Source of the DNA: Hofstenia miamia
Taxonomy: Eukaryota > Xenacoelomorpha > Acoela
DNA: 64,000 nucleotides
NCBI GenBank assembly: GCA_004352715.1
Contig: SCFE01000093.1
Coordinates: 443,649-507,648, forward strand
Direction: 5' to 3'
Shown: one piece after another, positions 10,085 to 22,229 of the stretch
Layout: the number at the start of each line of letters is the position of its first letter
Numbering within the stretch: the first letter of the stretch is position 1
Notes under the pieces: generated by a model
Database searches by the model: none
Told to the model about the DNA's origin: nothing
The model's input: the letters and a program-made list of their open reading frames with translations, nothing else
Translations under genes and position numbers: made by a program

Positions 10085-13000
10085 GTAAAGTAAATTTATG
10101 GATAAAAAATTCACATAAATAAAAAATTCTCAATCATTACAAATGGGTATCGATCAAGGTGATACTATCTAACAGGCCATGAGATGGTGATTTTTGTGGA
10201 AGTCATTCATTAAATCTGATTGGCTCATGAGCACGTTTAATGTAAGCGAGTGACGTCAGAATTGTCTAAGAAAATTTTATCGAAATTGGCTCTGACAATA
10301 ATGATCCTGCTCCAAATTTTAATCTGTATCTAGGAAATTTTAAATATCATTAACAGAACATTTGTTCTTTACTTTAGAATATTTTAAACTAATTGATTCC
10401 ATTTACGTTTTAATTTGTATTAAGTCAATTCTGAAGATATAAGCTTGCAATCCTTACAAATTTGCTCGCAATATTGAATAGTTTTTAGAATAGATTTATT
10501 ATATTTTGTGTTCCAGCAAAATGCATAATGATAATACATTCGCAATTTTAATAGAGAAAATTATGATACCCGTAACCCGTGAGCCGTAATTTCTTATTTG
10601 AACCCGTAACGGGTTAAAGTTTAATCAGTATTGTTACAAGGCGTAACATTATCTTACAAACTATTGTCGCAGTAATAAACTGATTAGCCATTATTATTTT
10701 AACAATAATACAACACGAACTGAGAGAAAATAACCTATTAATTTTCTATGTTTGTACGTATTTTCCTGAAAACAAGCTAATACGTTTCCTTTATTTTGAT
10801 TGACTACCACTAAATACTGTAATACACACTGTGAATTGAAAATAATAATTTTATTTTTCTCTAACATTTGTTTTATAGTCTATATTCACTCTGTATATTT
10901 ACTTAACATAATTCGATGCTGTTGCATATTTTCAATTAGGTTGATCTCTTGAAGCAATGTGTTTCTACACATTATATTAATTTTACTTATGACATGCCGG
11001 CATAAAATGATACATTCAGCACAGCAAGCAAATTATCTAATGATATTGTGGAAAAGGTNAGAATACCGAACTAAATGAAGAAAAAGAAATTGACATTTTG
11101 TTTGATGATAATTTAAAATTTTTCGGTGTTTTTATGTTTTGGGTGTCAACCCGTAAATCAACCCGTAACCCGTACTTAATGACTCGTAACCCGTAAAATA
11201 TTTACATTTCTAAAATAAATTTGCAGTTTCTATTAGTGGTACTATTGGTGTATATATGATTGTAGTTTCAATCTATAATGTACAATACTCTTTGAGATGT
11301 AGCCTTTTTCAATTTGTGTCAAGGTAAGATGTTGGCATTTTCAACATATTCACGTAATAATACTGTACAAAATTTCTGTGAAGGCATTTAGGAGTACAGA
11401 TCTGTATCTCTACACACTTTACATACATTAAATATCGCAACTTAAATATCTATAAAAAAGCAGATGTCAATGTCGAATTCCAAAAGCCCCAAACATTTAG
11501 GCCATAAGCCATAAAAAGTTGGAATTTTTTAAATATTGTTTTTTATAAACCTAGAATATAATCATCCGGACATGTTTGCACTGGTATCGTCAAAATGGAT
11601 TTAATGCAAATTAAAATATTCTAAAATTATCAACTAATGTCATCATAATTTTGGTTCAAATAATGTGATTTCCAAAATTTCAAATTTCCTAGACAGACAG
11701 TGGGTACAATGAATTTTTTGGAATTCGGCCAATATTGGCATGACAATTTTAGATATAAATTTCCACGTTTAGACAATTCTAACATCAGTCGCTTACAAGA
11801 AATATGTATTCTTAAACCAATCCGATTCATTTAGTGTCGTCTCTTAGATATGTATCGCCGTGGTATCGAATCGATACTATCGATAACTATGTAAAGTACT
11901 TTTGCGGAATTACCTCAGCAACACAGTATTTGTAGGATAAATGATAATAATAATAATATATTACACAACTATTTTATTATTTTGCAATCTAGGTAAGTTT
12001 ACGTAAATATAATTAATGATGTGACGTGAAGAACGCAACTTCTAATCGCGCAAGTCAAGACCTCTAATTAGAATACGCTTAAAGCAGAAGAAAATTGCAG
12101 TAATGTTTTAGGAGAGAACAGGCCTAGTTTGAAAGTGGGGGAAGTTGGAACATTCCCATAACCTCTTTAGCTGAACGGTTTTATAATGCGATATTTGATT
12201 TGATTGAATTAAATTCATATTCAAACAATATAAGTCTGCTTTAACTTCCCTAAGCTTATTGTTTCCAACCCTCATTATGGTTATTAGACATACAAATGTA
12301 AGTTTGTAAAGCTTATAAATGTTTCAATTGCTGGATATTTACATAGATTATATATTTTATTATGCATGCATCTACAATAGATACGGTAATTTGTTTATAC
12401 GATTGAATTTAGATGCTATAGCTATAATTACATAGCATATATATTACAATCTTACTGAACAATTTCCCAATGGTGCAGATTGAAAGACCTAATGTTTGTG
12501 CAAGTTGGAACCTCATGCCTGTATGGGTCCAAGTTAGTAAAAATAGCATTATAGGTATGCAAATTATTAAGGTCTATCAACTTATGCACGCATTACCATT
12601 TCTTTGGAGTTTTCACGGAGCTAGGCAATACTTGCTAATGGATATCAGAGTTTCAATATTTTAGATCGATTCCTGCATTTTTTTTTCATTTATATAGAGT
12701 ATGAGACAAACTACTAGGTACAGCTTAAACTTGGATGATAATTCACAATTCTGGGTAAATCCGTGTCATATTTTTGTTTTCTTGTGTTATATTTATAACA
12801 ATTTAATTACTATTTTTGCTGAGAGACGAACTACGTGGGACAACATAATTACAGACCAAGAATACCTCAATTAAGCTAATTATTAAGTCAAATGCAACAT
12901 TTAATACTTTGTATGCCCTCCTTTAGCTTCTAACACATCAGCAAATCTCGTTAATATCCCATTGCAAAAGTATTTTCCAGGTTTTTGTTTTGCAACCAAT

Positions 13001-15552
13001 GTTGGTTGAACATATTTTTTCAAGTATTTTTAGCTTATTAGTAATTGTTTCTGTGGCTATTTTCATCTGAATTATTCTTTTTGTGATCTAGATCTTTAGA
13101 ATTTTCAGACAAATCTAATAAAAAACATTTTTTAATCAAAATATTTTTGAACCAATAGCAATTTTGTCCCAAATGATTTATCACCAATATCTCCATAGTC
13201 ATGTTATCAAATAAATTTTGGCATTTCCAAAGAGTACAAACAGTTTGTTCTCCACTGTATATCTTAGCATAAAATTTAAATCGCCCTGTGTTCCTAAAAT
13301 CATTTTTGGACAAAGAATCTATTTCTAAAGCAGTGTGTATATTGTTAAGCAAGCATCTTCTTGCATCGTTTGTTTTAATTTTATTTGCCATTTTGAATAA
13401 AAAATCCTTTAAGATATTTCGCTATGTTGCAAATGAGATGTGGCCATCCATTACGCTCAGACCGTTTCACCATTTTCAACTTGGTTCAACAACCCGTTTT
13501 TCATTATCACTTGCATTTGGCTGACGTTGGACTGAATTTACATTTATTATTTAGTATTTAGTTGTACACAATATCACTTTGGTTTGAATTTTCTTTAATA
13601 TAAAAATTGCAACAGAGTCTGGATTAGCGTGTAGCCTATTCTGCTGACTACCTGTAATTGTGAGTCTAAGTAATTGAAATTTCTTTAGGCACTCTGATAT
13701 TTCTAGTTACAATTGCTGTAATCCTTTGCAGAGAAATGATACATTCAGATGATGTCTACATTACAATTTCATACCGAATTTTTCAGATTTTACTTCATTT
13801 GATAAACATGATCTCGTTTTTAATTACAAATCTTAAATTAAAAGATAGAAAAATCGCTTCTCATTTTCATAATGCTATTGATGTTCCACTTCTGATGATT
13901 TCTCTTGGAGGTTTACTACAATACATGGTTTTTACTACCTTAGCTTCATTAGTTACTCTTGCAACACATGACAAAGGTATAGTATACTTACATTAGAATT
14001 TTTTTAACCTTACTATTTGAAAAACGGGTTGGACTTGATGCTAATATTATTTTTCAATAACTACTAAATTTGGTCTTCTACGAGGGGCAAGGGAGATAAT
14101 TTATCCCCCTCCTCCCCACCGGTTTTCATTGGTCACTTTTTATCAGCTAAATTATAGGAAAGAATTTCAAAGCTTCAAATATTATTTTCTCCCTCAAAAT
14201 CAAAATTTTTGGTTTTTGGAATATATTTTTACCCTAAACAACGCAAACATTTTTTACATTTTTGTGATGGTTTATATAAAAAAATTTAAACAGTCACTCA
14301 CTAAATAATATAAGTGCGTAAGACGCGATACTCCTGGGTTTGGATTATATTAATGTACTTCAAGCACAGTAAAAAATTTCATCGCAAATTTTGACCATAC
14401 AGGTATACACATTTACTCCACATCCCGAAATTCCCACACTTCCAAATAGCCTTGTAGAAAATTGTTTGAGAATATGAAAAAACGGTTGTGTTGGGAAATC
14501 TATCTACAGATATAAAAAGAATTAAAGTTCGTTGGCTCTTTAATGGGTTTGAAGCATTATTATTACATGAGAGAATTTAAATATTTTTAAAAAATCGGAA
14601 TTATAAAATGTAATTAATCTTTTTAACTACTTCAGCAGCATCAATACACTTTAGTAAGGATTTTTAATATTACAATAAATAGATATGTCGATGGTTTGGG
14701 ATTTCTAAATTTTGTGATATTTGGAGAATTTTGAAAATGTGGAAAAGTGGTCTATATCTTTAGAGGGACGGCAGTTCTTTAGCCTTTCCACAGCATTTTA
14801 GTTCTCCTAGAAATTTAGGCCTCCGCACACCTCTAGCTATGTTATCAATAAAAAGCATAGGCAAAAAATTTTGAAAGATTCATATTTTTAGGATTGCATA
14901 AAATGATAACAAATCAGTTAAGAAACAAAATTGCAATATTAAAGGATGCTTTCTCTCGACTGAATGCTTTGGAAACATCTGATCTTATAAATTTTAAGAA
15001 ATGATTTTTTAGTCTCAATCAAATTAGAAGCCGCGACATCAGTCATTGATCATTCCCTGCATGGAGTACAAGCAGTTATTCAGACGTATCTCACTTTCAA
15101 TTGGGTACGTTTGAAGGCAAAACTGGATGCAAGCTTCAGTCGTTCAGCGCTGTGTTTACTTTTGGGAATAAACCTTTCTCTATGGTTGATGCTCATGTTT
15201 GAAATGGACACTATCCTTGTCAATGCATTTGAAGTAAGTCCTACTTTATAATTAAGAATCTTGAAACTAAGTTTCTACTCCTAAAATAAAATAATGCTTG
15301 TGTGCTTAGGTGGAGCTATATTCCAACTTAAACTGGAATCTCATTGCTCATATTTTGGGGCCATTGGCTATATTTTTCCACTTTCACTCAACTGCATGCC
15401 TCTTTGACGTTTGGCTTGGAGGCTACTTTTCTCACCAACGAAACGAAAACATCGAGATAAAAGAGCAGCAGACATTTTCAATTGCTTTCAATAAACCTCA
15501 ATTTGGGAGCATTCAACCTGAAAATCGAACTTCCTTCAATCACGCTTATTAA
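9863..15552 (+). CDS. Otopetrin-like proton channel, C-terminal half (4 exons)
   Basis: Otopetrins are animal proton channels of the plasma membrane with 12 transmembrane helices. The exons recognised are 9863-10084, 13689-13976, 15028-15233 and 15310-15552 (stop). All phases agree (2+..+1, 2+..+1, 2+..0, 0) and every junction is GT/AG. Conserved-looking blocks are FYPCIIEKSLIAA (family: F-P-C/F-T-I-E-x-S-L-I), a helix GTLIFLVTIAVIL, GVQAVIQTYL (Q-A-x-x-Q-T), LLGINLSLWLMLMFE (N-L-x-x-W-x-x-x-x-F-E) and LAIFFHFHSTACLFDVW (F-x-x-F/R-x-H-S-x). About six hydrophobic helices are visible, matching the C-terminal half. Exons for the N-terminal half were not found upstream, where transposons dominate, so this is either a gene with distant 5' exons or a fragment. 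Identification rests on remembered family patterns. Confidence 0.72.
10021..11207. repeat. Copy A of a 1.2-kb duplicated block (otopetrin exon end + intron + hAT repeat)
   Basis: Collinear and nearly identical with 31630-32869. Copy A lacks about 60 bases present in copy B exactly at a single N (11059). Both copies contain the same transposon-derived repeat, so the duplication is younger than that insertion or reflects haplotype or assembly redundancy. Confidence 0.9.
10566..11203. mobile_element. hAT-derived repeat with ACCCGTAACCCGT ends
   Basis: Starts with GATACCCGTAACCCGTGAGC and further ACCCGTAACGGGT motifs, and finishes with several ACCCGTAACCCGT motifs. The better preserved copy at 32176-32892 also contains a reading that matches the C-terminal tail of hAT transposases. 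Lies in an intron of the otopetrin-like gene. Confidence 0.55.
12901..13030 (-). pseudogene. Tc1-like transposase, C-terminal relic
   Basis: On the reverse strand the reading RFADVLEAKGGHTKY-stop ends at 12901-12903. Tc1-family transposases commonly end in -x-V-I-x-x-x-G-G-H-T-K-Y. The reverse-strand open stretch at 13038-13391 may belong to the same relic but shows no DDE motif I can recognise. It lies in the intron between the first two otopetrin-like exons. Confidence 0.6.
13689..13976 (+). CDS. Otopetrin-like exon b
   Basis: Acceptor ttctttag (ends 13688) and donor G|GTATAG. Encodes three hydrophobic segments, including VPLLMISLGGLLQYMVF. A second acceptor at 13731 (tttgcag) would shorten the exon and break phase with exon a. 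Confidence 0.65.
13977..15027. other. Intron, no recognised content
   Basis: AT-rich intron of 1051 bp. No element ends or coding readings recognised. Confidence 0.5.
15028..15233 (+). CDS. Otopetrin-like exon c
   Basis: Acceptor caaattag and donor GAA|GTAAGT. Encodes GVQAVIQTYLTFNW and LLGINLSLWLMLMFEMD, the most diagnostic part of the match. Confidence 0.75.
15310..15552 (+). CDS. Otopetrin-like last exon
   Basis: Acceptor gtgcttag and a 76-bp intron upstream. Encodes the final helix LAIFFHFHSTACLFDVW and a hydrophilic tail of about 40 residues, ending in TAA. Confidence 0.75.
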   Translation: MELYSNLNWNLIAHILGPLAIFFHFHSTACLFDVWLGGYFSHQRNENIEIKEQQTFSIAFNKPQFGSIQPENRTSFNHAY

Positions 15553-16234
15553 AATAAATAATCTAAGTTTGCTTATTTTTAATAACGGGTTCTTTAAATA
15601 TTTGCTAATAAATTTCTTTACGCAATATAGATCTACGTCATTATATCTTACTGAAATAACAAGAGTGCAAATATTTAATATCGAAGAGTTTCAAACAATT
15701 AAACACAGATGATTTCCTAACCCTTTCAAATAGGTTTTTCATTGGTGCTTCCATTTATGTTTAACTGGTCCCTTTAGATTTTTCATGTTGCTCATTTCTG
15801 TCATATTAAGCAATTTTGAGTCCAGTCTTAAGAAAGGTTTCCGTAAAATCAAGTTACAAAATATGATTTTTTAATTAATATCATTAAAAAGTTTTTCCCC
15901 AAGTATATTACCTCATTTCAACATTAATTTAGTGAAAAATGTTTTTTATTATGTTAATGTATTTTTCAAATTTTGGTTTTAGGCTACCATTATTTTTAAA
16001 AATTGTATGTATTGAACAAATATTTATGAATATTGAGAATATGAAGTTCAATGTTAACTTACTATCTTGGAAATATTATAATTTTAATACATAAATTGCA
16101 ATAGTTCCGATATTTATTAAAAATTGTTAATTTTTTATTGAAAATGGGTTTACAATTTTTTCTGACATATATATGGAAGTGTAGTTTTTATACAATATAT
16201 TTGTCTTGAAATCTAACTATTAAATTTGATTTTG

Positions 16235-16238
<4 letters not shown>
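15553..16238. other. 3' flank of otopetrin-like gene
   Basis: AT-rich. No further coding sequence recognised. Confidence 0.4.
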
Positions 16239-16269
<31 letters not shown>

Positions 16270-16369
16270 NNNNNNNNNNNNNNNNNNNNNNNNNNNNNNN
16301 NNNNNNNNNNNNNNNNNNNNNNNNNNNNNNNNNNNNNNNNNNNNNNNNNNNNNNNNNNNNNNNNNNNNN

Positions 16370-16400
<31 letters not shown>
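16239..16400. repeat. (TA)n microsatellite containing a 100-N gap (16270-16369)
   Basis: TA repeats flank both sides of the gap, so the gap itself is probably TA repeat that could not be sequenced through. Confidence 0.95.
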
Positions 16401-16402
<2 letters not shown>

Positions 16403-17541
16403 GTCTGGTGCATAATTGTAAAGAACTTATTCATTAACCATTGAAGCGAAACTAAGTTTAACCTTAAAGTTCTTGCAAATTCTATGCTAATTCTTGAACG
16501 CATATTTTAATTAATGTTAGGTTGATCTTTTAAAGTATAAATTTGAAAAGGTTTCATGCTAATTAACATAATTTTTTTGGGAATTTTAACTACAAATTTA
16601 AAAAGGTTGATATTTTGAGAAATGATTTTTCCAATTTGCAGTCTACCATGCAAAGTGGTAGTTGTGCAAATAGTTTTTGTTGTTGAAAACAAAATGCGCC
16701 AATTCGTTTGTTAATGTTCTACTTTATAAATTCAACCGAATGTTTTTCAAATTTTTAACTCGAATTCTACTTGCAGGACTCTAGATCAAATTCCAGGACT
16801 TCTGATAAACCATACGTTATTTCCAACACAACTTTTCTTTATTAGCAAAATAAGATACAAAATTTGATAAAAAATCTGTAAAATATAATTTTTTTGGAAA
16901 GAATCTGATGTGGAAGTTCCTCAGTGTTTCTGACAACTATATTCAATTTAAAATATTACTCAGATTATTTGTTTGCTCCGATCATCATAAAAAATAACTT
17001 AAAAGTGGCATTCTTTCTTAAGAAATTTTATATAAAAGTTTGTAACTCAAATTCTAATAAAGTTAATGATTTGATGGATTAAAGCACTGCTTTGTTCATA
17101 TTTATTTGGTTTTACGAATCTATTCTGTTGAATATTCTTCTAAATAAACGTTAATTGCATATTTATTGTAGTTTATTACCTAGAGTTAGCGACAGAAATT
17201 GCTAGAGCAATTTTTATCTAATGTCTAATAAGGTATAAATTGCATAATCTGACAATACCTCAGAGACTTGTCTTAACTAAGTCTTGTAGATTATACGGAA
17301 ATGCTGTCATTCCAAAAATGCCTGATTTATTCCAGCCGATTTAACTTATCTAAGCCCAAATTTTCTCGAACTATTGAAACTAGAGGGTGCCGCAGAAAAT
17401 CACAATTTCTCGTCAATCAACTGAATACTGGGAATATAATAATTCGATTTCGTCATAAATGACATCATGCTGGACATTGACATCCTCAAAATTAACAAAG
17501 AATCAAGACATTTGAAAAAATATGTTCCAAGAACACAACAC
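16401..17541. other. No recognised feature
   Basis: AT-rich, with no convincing exon or element end. Confidence 0.5.
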
Positions 17542-17870
17542 CCAATATACAATAAAATGTTTAGAAGATGTCATATAATAAGTTCTAAAATAGTTTAGAA
17601 ATCGTTTAGAAAATTTCTAAAAGACGTTTCAAAATAGCATCTATGTCCGGTGCAGAAGACGTATTTAAAACGTTTAGAATTGGCTTAGAAGACGTCTAGA
17701 AGAAGTTTAGGAGACGTCTGGAAGACGATAAAAGACGTCTAGAAGACGGTTAGAAGAAGTTTAGAAAACGGTTTGAAACATCATTTGGTCGACACTAGAT
17801 GGAATGGTGTCTTATAAAATGATTAGAAGACCTACTCTAAGTCGGATATAAATTTTTTATTGTTTATTGG
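17542..17870. mobile_element. Short element built of degenerate TTTAGAAGACG repeats
   Basis: Ends are inverted: left CCAATATACAATAAAA, right complement CCAATAAACAATAAAA. Between them the motif (T)TTAGAAGACG / GACGTCTAGAAG recurs at least ten times in varying form, mostly in one orientation but partly self-complementary (AGACGTCT). No coding potential. A solitary CCCAATAAACA end also occurs near 18305. Confidence 0.55.
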
Positions 17871-19049
17871 ATAATTCTAAAATTTTGAAGGATTGTGCTG
17901 AATGATAAGTTAAACAGCTTAAGAAAATAACAATTTGACATCATTCTGAGATGACCTCACGAAGCAATTTAACCATAAAAACACCAACAAAAAACATTAA
18001 TTTTTCGTAATAAAATATGTCAAACTACGAAAATAAACCTGAAAAGTAGTATAAATATTATTTTTTAGACATTTTTTTGGGTCCGAGTCAAATCTATCTT
18101 CAAATTCAACAACTAACAATGTATATTGAGCGGGTGCTCAAAATCAATCCTAGCAAAGATATGTTATTAAGAATGTTTATTGCAAACCACTAAACTCTTC
18201 AAAAGAAATTTACGAAAAATGTCTTTTAAATTTATCTTGAGAAACCTAAATTATTTAGGCAAACCTAGAATTGTATTTTTTACAAATCTTATGTTCTCTT
18301 CAATACCCAATAAACACATTTTGTTCCAACAACATTGACTTTTGATTGAAATTTCACCAATGTCTAGCTGAGAGAGTTTGCAAAAAAGTTGCTTTCAAGC
18401 CACCTCTAGGAGATAATAATATATATACTAGAACAATCGTTTCGACAATTCGCTAATGTTTCCAAAAATTGGAAAAAATTATTAATTTGTGGAAATTTAA
18501 ATTGACAAAATACTTGCAAAAATATTCCAAATATTTAACAAATTATCCACCTTTGCACAAACTGTCTTAGATAAATACTACTGTACATAACATGCAGTAA
18601 ACACTATTTAGCATTTGGAAAAAACTCGATTGTACTTTTTCAAAAACTGATTTTAAATCTAATCAAAGGCAAATGTTTCATGAAATTTTATTTGATATAA
18701 AGAATGCTGAGAACACTTTGTATAGTTATTATTCAATAATTTTGCAATTTTATATTTGACTGCTTGAGTTGGCAACTGATATTGGCTAAATTTTTTTTAA
18801 TTTAATAGCTATATTTAACTTTTTCTCTACATTGTCAAGTTTGTACATATTTAGAAAATTACAAATCTTACAATAAGTAACTTATATGTAAAATATTTAC
18901 AAAATTAAACAATATATACAACATATACAAGTAAGAAAAAATAAAATCTACACAAGAACAGTAATTAAAAAATCAATTAAAAGACAAAATAAAATAAAAA
19001 AATACATATAGATTAGAAATAATTTGCAGCTAGTAATTTCTCCAAACAT
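17871..19049. other. No recognised feature
   Basis: Very AT-rich (many A and T runs). No gene or element recognised apart from the solitary CCCAATAAACA end near 18305. Confidence 0.5.
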
Positions 19050-19518
19050 TTAATTTAGTGTTATACCCATATTCATATTGGTTTGTGAGTAGGTTCTCGT
19101 TCAGCAGTTTTTTATGTTTGGTGCTTTCCGAATATTGATCGGTAATTTGTTCCAAAGTCGGCAAACTGTTGAAGAAAAGAGAAATTCCACTATTTTGATT
19201 TTATTTGAGTGTTGTTTATCAGTTTATCTAGTATTCAGTTTAATGTATATTTTTTTTGCAAGGTATACTTTATTCTTTGCACCAACTAATTTTTCGAAAA
19301 AAATGCTCGGAACGCTTTTCCCAATAGTCGATATTTGCTTTATAGTATGTAGTTTTTATGTTTTCATACTTTTGGCTATTTTTTAACGTTTGATCTTTCA
19401 TAAACTCCCTCCATGCTTTTTTTATCCTTTTCTAATTTGTTAATGTGTGGATCTTTCGTTTTATTGTATGAATTTTTCTTAATATACTTATCTCTGTAAG
19501 GTGCAAATATGTTCAGAC

Positions 19519-19738
19519 CAGACTTGTCAACGAGCCGTTTAAATTTTGAGTAAGTTCGGCTCAGTTCATAATAAACATTTCTAAAATAAGATTAAAAGTA
19601 GGAATATTAAATTTAAAAATAAGAAAAATTAGTTTGCTTAAAACGGCTCGTTTTGGGCTCGTTGTATATTCAATACTCTGCTCGGGCTCGGCTCGGCTCG
19701 GCTCGGCTCGTTAGAAGCTCGGCTCGTTGACAAGTCGG
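19519..19738. mobile_element. 220-bp hAT MITE with perfect 8-bp target duplication
   Basis: Ends CAGACTTGTCAACGAGCCG and (complement) CCGACTTGTCAACGAGCCG form a 19-bp terminal inverted repeat with one mismatch. The flanks carry the identical octamer GTTCAGAC (19511-19518, 19739-19746). Subterminal GGCTCG/CGAGCC motifs cluster at both ends, most densely at 19680-19715. No coding capacity. Confidence 0.85.
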
Positions 19739-20808
19739 GTTCAGACCGATGTTGAGTTGTTTAAAGATGAAGGTGCACATCTCATTTGTAATATTGAAGG
19801 TGTGAACAATGTACCAAGGTATGTTATTGAGATATTTGATGAATTTGTTGTCGTCAAGTTCCTTAAAACTACGTGATCGAATTTTTTTTGCGATCATTAT
19901 CATGGGAATTGTTTTTTGAGACGTAAACACATAAATTATGGTCAGAGAATGAGGTGAAATCAAATGTAGAAAAGTGTGCGATATCTGAATGAGCAATGAA
20001 GTAATCTATTAGGGGAGATTCTCTAGTTGGGCTTGATTTGTTAACAGGTGTTAGATTAAGTTCATCACAAATATCATCGATATGTTTTGACTTTTGCTGA
20101 GATAGGTAGTTTATGTTATAGTCACCAATTAACATTATATTTTTACCAGAAGATGCAGCGTGATGAATTTAACAAATTGCTTGGCAAATTGTTTCTTTGG
20201 AGAATGGCTAATATTTATTAAAGCAGATAATTTGCATTTTTTTGATTTGTGAATCTCAATCCAAAGTTTTTCAGAATTGTCATTTTTCGATTCAAACATT
20301 TCTCGCCTGACAGGATTCATGTATTTGGTTACTTGAATCATTAATCCACCTCCTCTTGCGTTCTAGGTTTATGAAAACAGCTGTATTTTTCTTTATTAAA
20401 ATTGAATAAGTCTTTTGGGGTGTTAACATTAAGCCATGTTTCTGTGAATGCGAATCTTGTGTGTGTGTTCAGTGATTCATAACTGCTGATTAATTCACGT
20501 TCAGATTTGCTATTTGAAGTTGTTGTTAAAATGGTTCTTTAAGAATTAAGTTTATTGCTATCATATATTTCAGGTCCTGGATTTTGCTTGATATCTCCTG
20601 ATCTAAGGATTAGCATTAGACATAAATATTTCAGAATAATCATTTTTGTGGTTTTTTGTTAGTTCTATTGTTGAAATGAGGATTAAATTTACATAAGTCA
20701 ATGTTAACGTAATGACTAAGATTGTACTTGTAGTCTCTATAGTAGGAGTTATGTAGATAAAATAAAAAAATAAAAAATAGAATATAGTGATAAGATATGA
20801 AGAGTACC

Positions 20809-21454
20809 TTAGCATAGTATTTCGAAGATCTTCATCAAGATTGGCTTAAGGTCGTCGAGTTTCCTGGTACCTTCATATCTCCTTCCTCCAAATCCGTTGT
20901 ATCTCTGGAGATCAACAGCTTGGATGTCCAAGGTGAAGGAGGGTTGAGTTTTATAATGTCCAAACAATTCTTTCATTTTTCGAATTAGAATTAACAATCC
21001 TTTACGAGACAAATGTACACCATCTTGGATAAAAATTCTGGAGTTGATGATTTTTTGACCTTCAAGATAGCTGTCAAAGATTTTAGCTGCTTCTAATCCA
21101 TTTTTCCCGGAGAATGAGTTGATAACGCCGTTACATTTAACAATAGCTTTGTTTTGCTGTATTCTGATCTCATCTGCTATTGGTGTAATGTCCATTTATA
21201 TAATTCATTTGTTTGAACTTAGTTTGAAGGCTTTTGATAAGTGAAGCAAGAGCTTGTTTGAAATTTTCCTCATCAGAGCTATCTTTGGGAATTGATCCTG
21301 TATTTAGAATGATATTTTCTTTTTCAATATCTGGGTATTGGTTTACAACGTTTATCAGATCCACCGTGTTCTTTCCGCTGCAAGAATGGATGCAGGTCTT
21401 CTGGTTATAAATGAGCTTAAAAGGTCTGATAAGTTTGAGCATTGAATTTCCCAA
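20809..21454 (-). pseudogene. LINE ORF1, SGNH-hydrolase-like domain
   Basis: Two overlapping frames (21454-21170 and 21195-20809) together give an SGNH fold order. The nucleophile block is GNSML where active enzymes have G-D-S, the third block is NTGSI where they have G-x-N-D, and DGVHLSRKG keeps the catalytic D-x-x-H. The loss of two blocks and a frameshift indicate a non-functional copy. Confidence 0.6.
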
Positions 21455-21842
21455 TCACATCAAAGTTGTGCCCTTCGGTATATCTTTCATTGATTTCTTT
21501 ACAAATTTAGGAGAGAGTTGATCGTCGTAAGCGTTTATGTTTGAAGCATTGGCGTTAAACTCGTTGCTGGTAGACATAATTGCGCTGTGATTGGGATTTG
21601 CTGACTCATTGTTTGTACCAATATTTAGCAAAACATTGATGTAATGTGGTCTTCGGCTTTGAAGAGAGGAATTATTTAGCATTTTCTATGTTGTCAATGT
21701 TAATATTTGATTTTCAAATTTGAATTTTAGAGAGCGCGAAACACAACCGAATTCTAGTGACATGTCCCTTTTTGCAATTTTTTTGCAATATATAATTCTT
21801 AAATATATAGAGTGATATACAGTGTTATGCATACTGTGGAAA

Positions 21843-21873
21843 GGGTTAGGTTTAGGGTTAAGATTAGGGTTAG
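21843..21873 (+). repeat. Short degenerate TTAGGG tract
   Basis: About five TTAGGG-like units (GGTTAGGTTTAGGG, then TTAAGA, then TTAGGGTTAG). This is the metazoan telomere hexamer, here interstitial and imperfect, 150 bp beyond the start of the LINE remnant. Confidence 0.6.
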
Positions 21874-22193
21874 TTATATAATTAATATAAATTTGGTGAC
21901 ATTTGTGGGCAATCGATTCTAGAAATCAACAAAATCATTTGATGTAAATATGAAATGATTGGCAAACATTTGTCAAATATATGGAATCCTGCCACTCTTC
22001 ATGCAATTTTAAAGTTGTAGGGTTCTTATTGTTACAAGATTAAGCGATACGACGGTATAATAAAATCTAATTACAACATTTGTATACTTACATAAAAGGG
22101 GCTTGTTATGAAGGTAACGATACAGTAAATAGTTCCTGACAAGGGCAGATTAATTTCGCATGGTATGGTACTATGGTATTACCAAAGTCTACA

Positions 22194-22198
<5 letters not shown>

Positions 22199-22226
<28 letters not shown>
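22199..22226. repeat. (TA)n microsatellite
   Basis: About 14 TA units. Confidence 0.9.

Positions 22227-22229
<3 letters not shown>

Larger units (their letters stand above)
19050..21690 (-). mobile_element. Decayed LINE: SGNH-hydrolase ORF1 and AP endonuclease (reverse strand)
   Basis: Read right to left. An N-terminal stretch (21682-21455) is followed by an SGNH/GDSL esterase-like domain (about 21450-20810: LGNSMLKLI, IILNTGSI, then DGVHLSRKGLLIL with the D-x-x-H pair). Next come endonuclease pieces: FTETWLN near 20430, LIGDYNINYLS at about 20130, and SFSDHNLCVYV near 19930. An esterase ORF1 followed by an AP endonuclease is typical of CR1/L2-type LINEs. No reverse transcriptase core is readable; the element appears 3'-truncated or decayed near 19.0-19.5 kb. 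Several frameshifts separate the pieces. A 220-bp MITE interrupts it at 19519-19738. Confidence 0.65.

Noticed and set aside
13038-13391. 117-codon reverse-strand reading as an intact transposase
   Set aside because: No DDE/D motif or helix-turn-helix could be recognised; only the adjacent KGGHTKY end is convincing, so it is not called as a gene.
19114-19386. 90-codon hydrophobic + strand reading
   Set aside because: Antisense to the decayed LINE region; the hydrophobicity reflects T-rich sequence.
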